DNA of 64,000 nucleotides. Source: Shinella kummerowiae. GTDB lineage: Bacteria > Pseudomonadota > Alphaproteobacteria > Rhizobiales > Rhizobiaceae. The stretch spans positions 124,001-188,000 of the forward strand of contig NZ_WUMK01000003.1 in the NCBI RefSeq assembly GCF_009827055.1. The letters are read 5' to 3'. A program made the position numbers and the translations under genes. Position 1 is the stretch's first letter; the number at the start of each line of letters is the position of its first letter. This document shows, one piece after another, positions 18,958 through 27,656 of the stretch. Below the pieces are notes generated by a model. The model was not told where the DNA came from, made no database searches, and was given only the letters and a program-made list of their open reading frames with translations.

Positions 18958-20457
18958 TTACTTGATCTTGATTTCCGAAAGCTGGAGCGTTCCGTTGGTC
19001 GCCATCGTCGGCTTGAAGTCCAGACGTTCGGAGACGCGCGAGAAGCCGACCATGTGGAACAGCAGCACGTCGGCGACGACCTCGTCATGCACGTAGGCAA
19101 TCACTTCCGACCAGAGCTTGGCGCGTTCCTCACCGACGGCGGCCGAGGCGCGCTTGATCAGGTCGTCGACCTTCGGGTCGGAGAAGCCGGACTGCGTGCC
19201 CTCGGTCGCATATTTGAAGAACATCGAGAACGACGGATCGCCTTTCGAGTTGTCATGCATGGCGGCGACGATCTGCGGACCGCGGCCTTCCTTGAATGGC
19301 TTCGAATAGTACTGTTCGTGCTCGGCGACCTCGACGAACTTCAGCTCGACCGTGAAACCGACCTCCTGGAGCTGTGCCTGGATGGCCTCCATGATCTCGG
19401 TGACGTTCGGGAAGTTTGCCGAGCGCGCAATGATGGTGATCGGCGTGTCGACCTTGACGCCGTCGGCCTTGGCTTCCTCGAGCAGCTTCTTCGCACCGTC
19501 TGGATCATACGGGAAGACCTTTACGTCGGGGTTCCAGCCTAGCGTCGGTGGCGGTACGATGGCGGTTGCGAGCAATGCGCTATCCGGCACGAGTGTACCG
19601 AGGAAGGCCTGGCGGTCGATCGCGATGTTGAGCGCGCGGCGGACGCGCACGTCATTCAGCGGCTCGATATTATGGTCGATGCGCAGATAGACGGTTTCGC
19701 TGTCGAGATAGGAGAAGTCCGTTGCCGGGTTGGTGGCGTCGAGCTGCGAGATCGAGGGCGACAGGTCCGCTTCGCCGGCCTGCACCATGGCGGCACGAAC
19801 CGAAGGATCGGCGCGGAACAGGTAGGTCGCTTCCGTTACTTCTGGCTTGGCACCCCAGTAGTCGTCTCGGCCGGTCAGCACGATCTGCTGGCCCGGTGTC
19901 CAGTTGGTCAGCTTGTAGGGGCCGGTGCCGACGGGTTCGCGCACGAATTCCAGCGGCGTCTCTTCCGGCACGATGGTGACGAGCGACAGCAACAGCGGCA
20001 GGATCGGCTGGACCGGATCGGCCTTAAAGTCGATCGTGTAGTCGTCAACGACGCTCGGCGTCACCGTCATACCGCCGAAGTAACGGCGTGACTCGCAGGC
20101 GTTCTTGTCGCTCATGATGCGCTCGAAGCTGTGTTTGACGTCCTTCGCGTCAAACGCCGTGCCGTCGGAGAATTTCACGCCCTGACGCAGGTGGAACCGC
20201 CAGCTGCCATCGGCATTCTGCTCCCACTTTTCAGCAAGGCGTGGCATCACGCCCTTGTCGCCGCGAACGTCGAGTTCGGTCAGCGTCTCACTGACATTCT
20301 GCAGGATGACGCGGCCGATATTGGAGCGGGTCGCCATGCACGGCTCGAGCAGGTCGGCCTCCTCGGCGAGCACGATCTTGATCGGTCCCGAGCCGGCAAA
20401 GGCAGGGGACAAGGCGGAGCCCAGCATGAGAGCCCCCAGAACAAGCATTTTCTTCAC
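18958..20457 (-). CDS. Family 5 extracellular solute-binding protein (Opp/Dpp type)
   Basis: A 499-aa periplasmic binding protein with a Sec signal peptide (cleavage near SPAFA, residue 21). Family 5 features are visible: LAEKWEQNADGSWRFHLRQGVKFSDG and the EPVGTGPYKL segment. Family members bind peptides, nickel, opines or oligosaccharides; the neighbouring sialidase-like and acid-sugar genes favour a sugar-acid glycoside here, as an inference. It is the first gene of the ABC part of the operon and is preceded by the EamA gene 27 nt upstream. Confidence 0.92.
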   Translation of the reverse strand: MKKMLVLGALMLGSALSPAFAGSGPIKIVLAEEADLLEPCMATRSNIGRVILQNVSETLTELDVRGDKGVMPRLAEKWEQNADGSWRFHLRQGVKFSDGTAFDAKDVKHSFERIMSDKNACESRRYFGGMTVTPSVVDDYTIDFKADPVQPILPLLLSLVTIVPEETPLEFVREPVGTGPYKLTNWTPGQQIVLTGRDDYWGAKPEVTEATYLFRADPSVRAAMVQAGEADLSPSISQLDATNPATDFSYLDSETVYLRIDHNIEPLNDVRVRRALNIAIDRQAFLGTLVPDSALLATAIVPPPTLGWNPDVKVFPYDPDGAKKLLEEAKADGVKVDTPITIIARSANFPNVTEIMEAIQAQLQEVGFTVELKFVEVAEHEQYYSKPFKEGRGPQIVAAMHDNSKGDPSFSMFFKYATEGTQSGFSDPKVDDLIKRASAAVGEERAKLWSEVIAYVHDEVVADVLLFHMVGFSRVSERLDFKPTMATNGTLQLSEIKIK

Positions 20458-20484
20458 GGCGTTTCCTCCCTAGTGAAATCGTGT

Positions 20485-21357
20485 TCAGGCTGATGTTGTT
20501 TTTCCGGATCGCGCGGCGACCAGCGCCGCACAGCAGATGAGCCCGCCACCGAAAAGCGTGGTGAGGGCAATATGTTCGCCAAACAGCGCAAAGCCTCCCA
20601 AGGCCACGAGCGGCAGACGCAGGAAATCGACGGGCGCGACGATGGTGGCGGGCGCCAGCGAAAAGGCATGGGTCATCATGGCCATGCAAGCGGCGCCGAC
20701 CACACCCTGCAACGCAAGCAGTCCCATCTCCCGCGGTCCCGGCGTGGTCCAGAACGGCAGGGCGAAAAGAAACGCAATCGGTACGGTCAGCAGAAGGTTC
20801 CAGACGACAAGTGTCGCTGTCCGGTCCCCCTTCGACATGGATTTCAGGATCAACTGGATGGCTGACTGGAGCACGGCGCCGGTAAGCGCCAGCGCAATGG
20901 CAAGACTGATACCCTTCCCCGACGGACCGATAACCACCAGCGCGCCGACGAAGCCGATCGTGACCGCAGCGATCATCGCCGCCCCCGGCCGCTCACCAAG
21001 CGTCAGCGCGGCGCCAAGCACCAAGAAGATCGGCGATGTGAAGGCGATCGCCGTCACATCGGCGAGCGGCCCCCAGCTGAAGGCAGCGAAGAAGGCGACC
21101 ATGGCCAGCAGCTTGAAACCGGCGCGAACGGCATGCTGGCGGAGCGGATACGTCGAGCGCAGCACGGTCGGACGAACAAGAATGAAGGGCAGGAGAACGG
21201 CAGCGCCGAAAAAAGCACGGAAGAAGCCTATCACGAAGGGATGCACGGCACCCTGCAGGGCGCGCACGATCACGGCGTCGGCTGCCGCGAGCATCGCTGC
21301 ACCGGCTGCAAAGAGCACGGCCACCGTCGCCTTCTGTGAATTGCCGGCTTCCGGCAT
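20485..21357 (-). CDS. EamA/DMT-family transporter
   Basis: A 290-aa ten-helix transporter of the drug/metabolite family with two EamA repeats. The ATG at 21357 is preferred over an upstream one at 21438 because GGAGGAGGATT precedes it. It is the first gene of the minus-strand operon and could import a sugar acid or export an unmetabolised product. The divergent sialidase-like gene begins 233 bp away across a shared AT-rich control region. Confidence 0.88.
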   Translation of the reverse strand: MPEAGNSQKATVAVLFAAGAAMLAAADAVIVRALQGAVHPFVIGFFRAFFGAAVLLPFILVRPTVLRSTYPLRQHAVRAGFKLLAMVAFFAAFSWGPLADVTAIAFTSPIFLVLGAALTLGERPGAAMIAAVTIGFVGALVVIGPSGKGISLAIALALTGAVLQSAIQLILKSMSKGDRTATLVVWNLLLTVPIAFLFALPFWTTPGPREMGLLALQGVVGAACMAMMTHAFSLAPATIVAPVDFLRLPLVALGGFALFGEHIALTTLFGGGLICCAALVAARSGKTTSA

Positions 21358-21419
21358 GAAAATCCTCCTCCCGGCATCCTCTCGCCAGGTTGCCCAGACC
21401 ATCCACTTTTCGCTGAAGT

Positions 21420-21578
21420 TTGTCAAATTATTTTGCAATGTAAATTTATATCGAAGCTCAACTGTAATATTTTCTATTTAAATTCAATTATTTAATTTAG
21501 ATTTATTGCGGCCGTGCCAAATTTGATAACATTCTCAAACTTGACAACTATGTAATTTCGGTGATTTTCAGATCCACA
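21420..21578. promoter_or_regulatory. AT-rich divergent control region of the sugar-acid island
   Basis: This gap is far more AT-rich than its surroundings. A TTGACA-type -35 box is present in each direction: read leftward at 21421-21426 and rightward at 21541-21546. A GATAACA element occurs at 21526-21532 (TTTGATAACATT) and recurs in the kinase upstream region (26660-26675 region, reverse strand), which makes it a candidate site for the island's GntR regulator. Clear -10 boxes are not visible. Confidence 0.4.
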
Positions 21579-21590
21579 CAGGAGGAGCCA

Positions 21591-22787
21591 ATGGACCCCG
21601 CGGAAATCGCCCGCCACATGAATGGCCGACTTCAAGGCACATCGCCCGGACGTGATGAAGCGCTGTTGCCGTCGCCCATGATCCAGAACCATGCCGCGTT
21701 CCTGCATCTGCTTGCCGATGGCGCGCTCGCCTGCGCCTGGTTTGGCGGCACGCTGGAAGGCAAATCAGACATCTCGATCTTCGCCTCCGTGCTGCCGAAG
21801 GGGGCATCAAGCTGGGGGCCGCCGCAGCGCCTGAGCTTCGACCCAGCGCATTCCGAGCAGAATCCGGTATTCTTCACCGCACCTGATGGCAGGCTCTGGC
21901 TGTTCCACACCTCGCAACCCTCCGGCAACCAGGACGAATGCCGCATCCGCATAGCCGAAATCCGGCGCGACGCTTCGGTTCCGCTGGCGCTGACGGCGGA
22001 GGCCGGGCGTTATCTCGACCTGCCTCGCGGCTGTTTCGTCCGCGCACCGCTCACGGTGCGCTCTGATGGCGCGTGGCTGTTGCCGATCTTCCGCTGCATC
22101 CAGCGTCCCGGCCAGAAATGGAATGGCAGTCATGATACCGCCGCCGTTGGCGTCTCGCACGACGGCGGAAAGACCTGGCAACTCAAAGACCTCACCCAGT
22201 CCATCGGCTGCGTGCACATGTCGCCGGCTTCACTGCAAGGCGACCATCTCGCCGCCTTCTTCCGGCGGCGCCAGGCAGACTTCGTCTACAGGACGGAAAG
22301 CCGTGACGGCGGGCACTCCTGGTCCACGCCGCAGGCGACCGACGTGCCGAACAACAATTCCTCCATCGCCGCAATCCGCCTTGACGACGGCCGCGTCGCG
22401 ATGATCTGCAATCCGGTGAACGCAACCCAGTCCACCGACCGCCGCGCTTCGCTCTATGACGAACTCGGCGAAAATGACGACCGCCCCGATGCCGATCCTG
22501 CCGGCGGTTGCTCTCCGGTCTGGGGCGTGCCGCGCGCTCCGGTCGCGCTCTGCCTGTCTGAAGACGGCGGCAACACCTTTCCGGTCCGGCTTCTGATCGA
22601 GGACGGTCCCGGCACCTGCCTTTCCAACGATTCGACCGACGGTCGAAACAAGGAAATGTCCTATCCCTGGCTACTGTCGGAAGCCGACGGCACCCTGCAC
22701 CTCGCCTACACCTATCACCGGCGCGCGATCAAATATGTCCGCCTGGCACCCGGCTGGGAGAGCGCCGATACACGGAGACTTTCATGA
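21591..22787 (+). CDS. Sialidase-like Asp-box (BNR) protein, probable glycoside hydrolase
   Basis: A 398-aa beta-propeller protein with three clear Asp-box repeats ([24 protein letters not shown]), as in sialidases (GH33 and relatives). The region [12 protein letters not shown] with arginines and the final [10 protein letters not shown] are typical of bacterial exo-sialidase-like proteins. There is no signal peptide, so it should act in the cytoplasm on an imported glycoside. Enzymes of this fold remove 2-keto-3-deoxy sugar acids such as sialic acid or KDO, which fits the aldolase in the divergent operon. A GGAGGAG site precedes the ATG. It overlaps pdxA2 by 4 nt (ATGA). Confidence 0.85.
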   Translation: MDPAEIARHMNGRLQGTSPGRDEALLPSPMIQNHAAFLHLLADGALACAWFGGTLEGKSDISIFASVLPKGASSWGPPQRLSFDPAHSEQNPVFFTAPDGRLWLFHTSQPSGNQDECRIRIAEIRRDASVPLALTAEAGRYLDLPRGCFVRAPLTVRSDGAWLLPIFRCIQRPGQKWNGSHDTAAVGVSHDGGKTWQLKDLTQSIGCVHMSPASLQGDHLAAFFRRRQADFVYRTESRDGGHSWSTPQATDVPNNNSSIAAIRLDDGRVAMICNPVNATQSTDRRASLYDELGENDDRPDADPAGGCSPVWGVPRAPVALCLSEDGGNTFPVRLLIEDGPGTCLSNDSTDGRNKEMSYPWLLSEADGTLHLAYTYHRRAIKYVRLAPGWESADTRRLS

Positions 22788-23740
22788 GCAACATCATCGG
22801 CATCACCATGGGCGACCCATGCGGCGTCGGCCCCGAGATTTCGGTGCGGGCGCTGGCCGGCATGACGCCGCAAGAGCGCGCGACGATCCGCATCTACGGC
22901 AATCTCAAGACACTGGAGGCTGCGCGCGAAGCCCTCGACATCACGGTCGACCTGGCGCCGCATGTGGTGGACCTTCCCATCGAGGGCGCACCGCTCGCCT
23001 GGGGGCAGCTCAGTCCGGTCGCCGGCGATGCAGCCTTCCGCTTCATCGAAAAGGCGGTGCGGGATGCAGAGGCCGGAACTATCGGCTGCATCGTCACCGC
23101 GCCGATCAACAAGGAAGCGCTGAACCTCGCCGGCCACCACTATGACGGCCATACCGGCATGCTGCGCAGCCTGACGGGCTCCAAGGCCGCTTACATGTTG
23201 CTCGCCTCCGAGCGCCTGAAGGTCATCCACGTCTCGACCCATGTCTCCCTGCAGGAAGCTATCCGCCGCTCGACGACGGAGCGGGTACTCGCGACCATCC
23301 GCGCCGGCGATGCCCATCTGAAACGCACCGGCTATGCCGCACCGAGGATCGCGGTTGCCGGCATTAACCCCCATTGCGGCGAGAATGGGCTCTTCGGCAC
23401 GGAAGACGACGAGCAGATCGCACCGGCCGTCCAGGCCGCGCGTGCGGAAGGCATCGACGCCTACGGCCCGATCTCCGCCGACACACTGTTCTACCGCGCC
23501 TATGCCGGCGCCTTCGATCTCGTCGTCGCTCAGTATCACGACCAGGGGCACATCCCGGTCAAGCTCGTCGCCTTCGACACCGCCGTGAACGTCTCCGTGG
23601 ACCTGCCGATCGATCGCACCTCGGTCGATCACGGCACGGCCTTCGACATTGCCGGCAAGGGTATCGCCGACCACGGCAACATGAATTCCGCCATTGCCTA
23701 CGCCCGCAAGCTGGTGTCGGGCGCCGCCAAGCGAGGATGA
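22784..23740 (+). CDS. pdxA2: PdxA2-type 4-phospho-acid-sugar dehydrogenase (decarboxylating)
   Basis: A 318-aa PdxA-family enzyme. Family motifs are intact: [13 protein letters not shown], the metal-site histidines in [20 protein letters not shown] and [13 protein letters not shown], and NPHCGENG. True PdxA acts in pyridoxal phosphate synthesis; PdxA2 paralogues oxidise and decarboxylate 4-phospho-D-threonate or 4-phospho-D-erythronate to dihydroxyacetone phosphate. The linkage to a DUF1537 kinase gene in the same island supports the PdxA2 role. Translation is coupled to the sialidase-like gene by a 4-nt overlap and the dehydrogenase follows after 4 nt. Confidence 0.88.
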   Translation: MSNIIGITMGDPCGVGPEISVRALAGMTPQERATIRIYGNLKTLEAAREALDITVDLAPHVVDLPIEGAPLAWGQLSPVAGDAAFRFIEKAVRDAEAGTIGCIVTAPINKEALNLAGHHYDGHTGMLRSLTGSKAAYMLLASERLKVIHVSTHVSLQEAIRRSTTERVLATIRAGDAHLKRTGYAAPRIAVAGINPHCGENGLFGTEDDEQIAPAVQAARAEGIDAYGPISADTLFYRAYAGAFDLVVAQYHDQGHIPVKLVAFDTAVNVSVDLPIDRTSVDHGTAFDIAGKGIADHGNMNSAIAYARKLVSGAAKRG

Positions 23741-23744
23741 CACC

Positions 23745-24863
23745 ATGAGCATCGCCCCCATCACGCTCCACCAACCCCGCCGGCTCGCCGTCGGCGCCGG
23801 CACGATCGGCGAGGTCGGCGCCTGGGCCTCCGACGCCGGCTCAATACTGGTGATCGCAACGCCGATCACCGCCGGCTTCATCGACCGCCTGAAGCTTGCC
23901 GGCCGTGTCACCGTGTTCGACGCGATCCCGGGCGAGCCGGATATCATGACACTGGATGCGGCCATCGAGGCCGCACGCCGGAGCCGGCCGGATCTCATCG
24001 TCGGCCTCGGCGGCGGCTCGGTTCTCGACGTCGCGAAGCTGGTTGCAGCCCTGTGGGATGGCGAGCAGACGCTCGCCGACGTCGCCGGCCCGAACCGGGT
24101 CAACGCGCGCCGCACGCGCCTCGTCCAGGTCGCTACTACCGCCGGCACTGGCTCCGAGGCCGGCATCCGTTCGCTCATCACCGATCCCGTCAAGGGCAGC
24201 AAGATCGCGGTCGAAAGCCCGCATTTGATCGCCGACTTCGCCGTACTCGATCCGGAACTGACCTATTCCGTGCCATCGGCAGTGACGGCTGCGACCGGCG
24301 TCGACGCCATGGCGCATTGCGTCGAGGCCTTCACCAATCGCCGCGCCCACCCGATGATCGACGGTTTTGCCCGCATGGGCTTCCGTCTCGTCGGCAAATA
24401 CCTTGCCCGCGCGGTGCGCGACGGCACGGACACCGAAGCCCGCGAGGGCTTGATGCTGGCGTCGTACTACGGCGGCATCTGCCTCGGCCCGGTCAACACC
24501 GCCGCCGGCCACGCCATTGCCTATCCGCTCGGCACGCGGCTGCGCCTGCCGCATGGCCTGGCGAACGCCATCATTTTCCCGCACGTCCTGGCCTTCAACC
24601 AGAAGGTCGCAGCAGGAAAGACGTCGGAAGTCGCCGAAGCCCTCGGCCTCGGCGAAAATCTTGCCGCGGAAGATCTGCTCACCGCCGCCCACGGCTTCTG
24701 CCGCGATCTCGGCATAGAAATGTCGCTGTCCGCCCATGGTGCCTCGGCGGACGACCTGCCCCTCTATGCGGGTGAAGCGCACGCCAACCGCCGCCTGATG
24801 GACAACAATCCGATCGACATGAGCGTCGATGACGTGCTCGGCATCTACCGGGCAGCGTTCTAG
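23745..24863 (+). CDS. Iron-type (group III) alcohol dehydrogenase
   Basis: A 372-aa NAD(P)-dependent dehydrogenase of the iron-containing family (maleylacetate reductase/lactaldehyde reductase relatives). The nucleotide motif GLGGGSVLDVAK, the TTAGTGSEAG loop and metal ligands in TGVDAMAHCVEAF, GHAIAYPLG and LPHGLANA are seen. In this island it is a good candidate to interconvert an aldehyde acid and a hydroxy acid, for example a tetruronate to threonate, by inference. The start at 23745 follows GAGGATGACACC. Confidence 0.9.
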   Translation: MSIAPITLHQPRRLAVGAGTIGEVGAWASDAGSILVIATPITAGFIDRLKLAGRVTVFDAIPGEPDIMTLDAAIEAARRSRPDLIVGLGGGSVLDVAKLVAALWDGEQTLADVAGPNRVNARRTRLVQVATTAGTGSEAGIRSLITDPVKGSKIAVESPHLIADFAVLDPELTYSVPSAVTAATGVDAMAHCVEAFTNRRAHPMIDGFARMGFRLVGKYLARAVRDGTDTEAREGLMLASYYGGICLGPVNTAAGHAIAYPLGTRLRLPHGLANAIIFPHVLAFNQKVAAGKTSEVAEALGLGENLAAEDLLTAAHGFCRDLGIEMSLSAHGASADDLPLYAGEAHANRRLMDNNPIDMSVDDVLGIYRAAF

Positions 24864-24882
24864 GAAGCTCAGCTTCCAACAT

Positions 24883-24909
24883 CAAAACCCCCGCTTTGCC
24901 GGGGTTTTG
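24883..24909. terminator. Bidirectional intrinsic terminator
   Basis: A 9-bp stem CAAAACCCC/GGGGTTTTG with a 9-nt loop separates the convergent dehydrogenase and GntR genes. The A-tract and T-tract on the two arms make it work as a terminator in both directions. A short GGAAGCT/AGCTTCC repeat precedes it. Confidence 0.75.
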
Positions 24910-24913
24910 CGCT

Positions 24914-25615
24914 CTACTTGGATGCCTGGAAAAGCCGCTCGCGCGAGCCGGTGAGGTGCTGGTGCATAAGTTCCCGCGCCCGTGCGCCATCACGGGCCGA
25001 AATTGCTTCCGCAATCGCCTCGTGTTCGCCAAAGACCCTGGTGAGGCCAGTGGTCTCTCGCTTTACCGAAGCGCCGTGGAACCGCATCCCGACAGCGATG
25101 TGGTCCTTCAGCGCTTCCATGGCGGTGAAGAAATAGCTGTTCTGCGCGGCGCGGGCGATGGCGAGGTGGAACTGGAAGTCCGCATCCTCCCGGTGGGACT
25201 GCCGGTTGGTAGCATCCCGCATCAATTCCAGGGCCTGGCGGATGGCGGCAAGCGTCGCCGCATCGTGGCGCTCGGCGGCGGCGGCCGCAGCCGCCGGCTC
25301 GACGGTCAGGCGGAACTCGTAGCAATTGAGAAGGTCGGCGACGTTTTCTAGCTGCCCGAAACCCAACGGCTCACGCATGCCGACGGCCCGCACGAAGCTG
25401 CCGGCGCCGCGCCGCGAATAGATGAAGCCCTGCTCGCGCAGCCGCCGCAGCGCCTCCCGGATGATCGGCCGCGAAACCTCGAATTCGATCGCCAGGTCAT
25501 GCTCGGTCGGCAGGCGCTCGTCCGGCTTGTAAGCGCCGGATTTGATGGCGCGATGCATGCGCTCGAAGACGAGATCGCCAAGGCTTCTGCGTGCTGTTCC
25601 GTTCTCCAGTCCCAT
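24914..25615 (-). CDS. GntR-family regulator, FCD (FadR-like) subfamily
   Basis: A 233-aa regulator: winged helix-turn-helix at residues 10-75 (PTEHDLAIEFEVSRPIIREAL), then an all-helical FCD ligand domain with metal-binding positions in DFQFHLAIARAA and HEAIAEAI. FCD regulators commonly respond to sugar acids. It begins 3 nt after the DUF1537 kinase stop, so it is co-transcribed with the kinase and probably controls the whole island as a repressor released by a pathway intermediate. Confidence 0.92.
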   Translation of the reverse strand: MGLENGTARRSLGDLVFERMHRAIKSGAYKPDERLPTEHDLAIEFEVSRPIIREALRRLREQGFIYSRRGAGSFVRAVGMREPLGFGQLENVADLLNCYEFRLTVEPAAAAAAAERHDAATLAAIRQALELMRDATNRQSHREDADFQFHLAIARAAQNSYFFTAMEALKDHIAVGMRFHGASVKRETTGLTRVFGEHEAIAEAISARDGARARELMHQHLTGSRERLFQASK

Positions 25616-25618
25616 CGT

Positions 25619-26647
25619 TCATCCCGTCTTGCGGCACAGCCGGTCCGCGATTTTCCGCAATGTATCCGGCCCGCCAAATCCTCCCGATTTGGCGATAATG
25701 CAATGTCCTCGGGCATGCGCCAAGCCCAACCCGGGCAGACATTCGCCACGCAGCCGGAACCTCCCGATCCCCATTTTCCTGAGCACGGCCTCCGCCGTAG
25801 CGCCGCCGGAAAGCAGCAGCGTCGATGCCCCGCCCACAAGATCGGGGCAGACGCTTTCCGCCAGGGCGTGCGAAACCGCCTCCGAAGCCACGACATCCCC
25901 GCCCGGCACCGCCTGCACAAGCGTCAGAGGGCTGTCATCGGCCCGCGCGCCGTCAAGGCGACCATTCGGTGCCGGCAAGTAGCGCAGTTCACCACGAGCA
26001 AGCAGCGCCTCGATCTGCACAAGTGTAATTGGGTCGCGTGAGCCGATGACGAAAAGGCCAGGGCCCGCTGGTATTTCAGCGGCACGTGCAGGGGCTTGCC
26101 CGCCCATCTTATCGGCAAGCGCTTCCGCAAGGCCACGTGCGCCGACGAGAAGGTCGATGCCCGCCTCGTCCGCCCGTTCCAGCCAAAGGCGCATCTCGTC
26201 TTGGCTGGCAATGTCAGGGATCGTCGCACGGACCGCGTGCGACCCGAGCTTGTCCGCAATGGAAATAGGCGTATCCACCCCGAAACCCATCACGCAACCG
26301 TCCTTGACGATACGACCGAAGGCAGGGATCGCCGGCGCCACCAGCGCCGCGTGGTAGACAATGGCATCGAGTTCGACCGCGACATGCCCCTTGAGACGCG
26401 AATCGACCTTCTTGAAGAGACGCACCTCCGCCGGCAGGGTTGCGAGCGCCCGCTTTGCCTCCTCCCGCGCAGCATCCGCACCGATTTCACGCGACGCGAG
26501 ATTGATCGACAGAACCTGCGGCACCTCTTGCAAGGCCTCCCCGACGGCGCCAGACGAAAGAGCCACTTCGACATGCATATCCCGCGCTGCGAACGGTGCG
26601 GCAGTATCCAGCGCACCCGTTAGATCATCGGCGAGAATGACCAGCAT
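25619..26647 (-). CDS. Four-carbon acid sugar kinase (DUF1537 family)
   Basis: A 342-aa member of the DUF1537 (OtnK/DtnK) kinases, which phosphorylate the 4-hydroxyl of threonate, erythronate or 3-oxo-tetronate. The N-terminal ADDLTGALDTA motif, KKVDSRLKGH substrate motif, LLLSGGATAEAVL and the C-terminal KSGGFGGPDTL nucleotide motif are all present. It is shorter than the roughly 420 aa of many family members, with the core motifs kept. Together with pdxA2 it constitutes the known two-step route from an acid sugar to dihydroxyacetone phosphate. A GAGG site precedes the start, and a TTGACT box lies upstream (26696-26701 on the reverse strand). Confidence 0.88.
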   Translation of the reverse strand: MLVILADDLTGALDTAAPFAARDMHVEVALSSGAVGEALQEVPQVLSINLASREIGADAAREEAKRALATLPAEVRLFKKVDSRLKGHVAVELDAIVYHAALVAPAIPAFGRIVKDGCVMGFGVDTPISIADKLGSHAVRATIPDIASQDEMRLWLERADEAGIDLLVGARGLAEALADKMGGQAPARAAEIPAGPGLFVIGSRDPITLVQIEALLARGELRYLPAPNGRLDGARADDSPLTLVQAVPGGDVVASEAVSHALAESVCPDLVGGASTLLLSGGATAEAVLRKMGIGRFRLRGECLPGLGLAHARGHCIIAKSGGFGGPDTLRKIADRLCRKTG

Positions 26648-26866
26648 CGAAACCTCGGATTGTTGTTATCTTTAAATTGCCTCTTCATATTGAAAAGTCA
26701 ACGATATTTCTTAGGTAGTTACAAACTTTCTGGAGACAGGGGCGTAACGAGCGGCTCCGCTCGAGCAGGTCAGAGACATCGACAAAGAAACCCCATTCTC
26801 CTGCCGTCCGAATCCACGCTGGCGGAGAGCAGTCGCGCCCGTCAGCGGCCTTCCGGTACACCGCGC

Positions 26867-27544
26867 CTACGTGCCCAGCTCCATCGCCATCAACTGGGCG
26901 ATGCCCCCCAGGGTGAAGTTCGCCAGCCTGTCTGCCAGCGCCTCGTTACTGAGGCGTGCGCGGTCGAGCGGGGTCAGCACCTCGGTAACGCGTTTCTCGG
27001 CGATCAGCAGCATGAAACAGGGCGCCATGATAGAAAGGGCGACCTGGGCGACGAGTGGATGATCCGGCGCTACGCCCATGATCTGGGAAATGACGCTGAA
27101 AACCAGCGCCCTCTTCGGCTCCAGTTCCTCACGGCGAAGCTTTTCGAAATGGGGCGTTGGCGCGATCAGTTCGCGCACGACGACCTTGGCCGGCCATGAC
27201 GTGCTGCTTTCTGAACGCACCACGCCGACCAGAAGGCCGATCAGCCGTCGCAGCCGGTCCTTCGGATCCTGGTCGGCGGAGACCGCCCGGGCGAGAACCT
27301 GATAGTTGACGAGCCGACGGTGCGCTTCGGCCAGCACGTCCGCGTAGAGCGGTTCGATGCCGCCGAAATGGTAGTTGATGGCCGCGGCATTCGCGCCGGC
27401 GCGATGAGCGATCTCTTTCGCCGTCGCCCGATCAAAGCCGGATTCCGCAAAAACCGCGCCCGCCGCTTCGAGCAGGCCTGTCCGCGTCGCGGCCCCATCG
27501 GGCCGTCCACCAGCGGTCGGCGACCGCCTTGAACCTCTCGCCAT
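26867..27544 (-). CDS. TetR-family regulator, CecR (YbiH)-like
   Basis: A 225-aa repressor with an N-terminal helix-turn-helix (AKEIAHRAGANAAAINYHFGG) and a C-terminal domain of the CecR type. In E. coli CecR regulates ybhGFSR, and the same set of genes is divergent here, so control of that efflux system is expected. The ATG at 27544 has GAGGAAG upstream; a further upstream ATG at 27571 is less likely. The 218-bp gap downstream to the kinase gene contains no feature I can support beyond the kinase promoter. Confidence 0.88.
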   Translation of the reverse strand: MARGSRRSPTAGGRPDGAATRTGLLEAAGAVFAESGFDRATAKEIAHRAGANAAAINYHFGGIEPLYADVLAEAHRRLVNYQVLARAVSADQDPKDRLRRLIGLLVGVVRSESSTSWPAKVVVRELIAPTPHFEKLRREELEPKRALVFSVISQIMGVAPDHPLVAQVALSIMAPCFMLLIAEKRVTEVLTPLDRARLSNEALADRLANFTLGGIAQLMAMELGT

Positions 27545-27569
27545 GTCCGCTTCCTCATTGACTGAATTC

Positions 27570-27598
27570 AAATCTAGATTTAAAATTGGAATTTGACA
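27570..27598. promoter_or_regulatory. Likely TetR operator overlapping a -35 box
   Basis: AAATCTAGATTT (27570-27581) is a perfect 12-bp palindrome, flanked by TCAAAT and ATTTGA half-sites, and TTGACA (27593-27598) follows. It lies between the divergent TetR and HlyD genes, the place expected for an autoregulatory operator. Confidence 0.5.
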
Positions 27599-27656
27599 AC
27601 CCTCTCGACTGGCCCGAAGCCGGATTTACGGGCGCAATTTTGGGGATCGGAATCGA

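Noticed and set aside
22784-23740. Vitamin B6 biosynthesis enzyme PdxA
   Set aside because: No pdxJ or ksgA neighbour; linkage to a DUF1537 kinase supports the PdxA2 catabolic role.
22715-24202. 495-codon minus-strand frame over pdxA2 and the dehydrogenase
   Set aside because: Antisense to two genes with full motifs; no domain.
26660-27199. 179-codon plus-strand frame between the kinase and TetR genes
   Set aside because: Mostly antisense to the TetR gene; the non-overlapping part shows no protein-like pattern.
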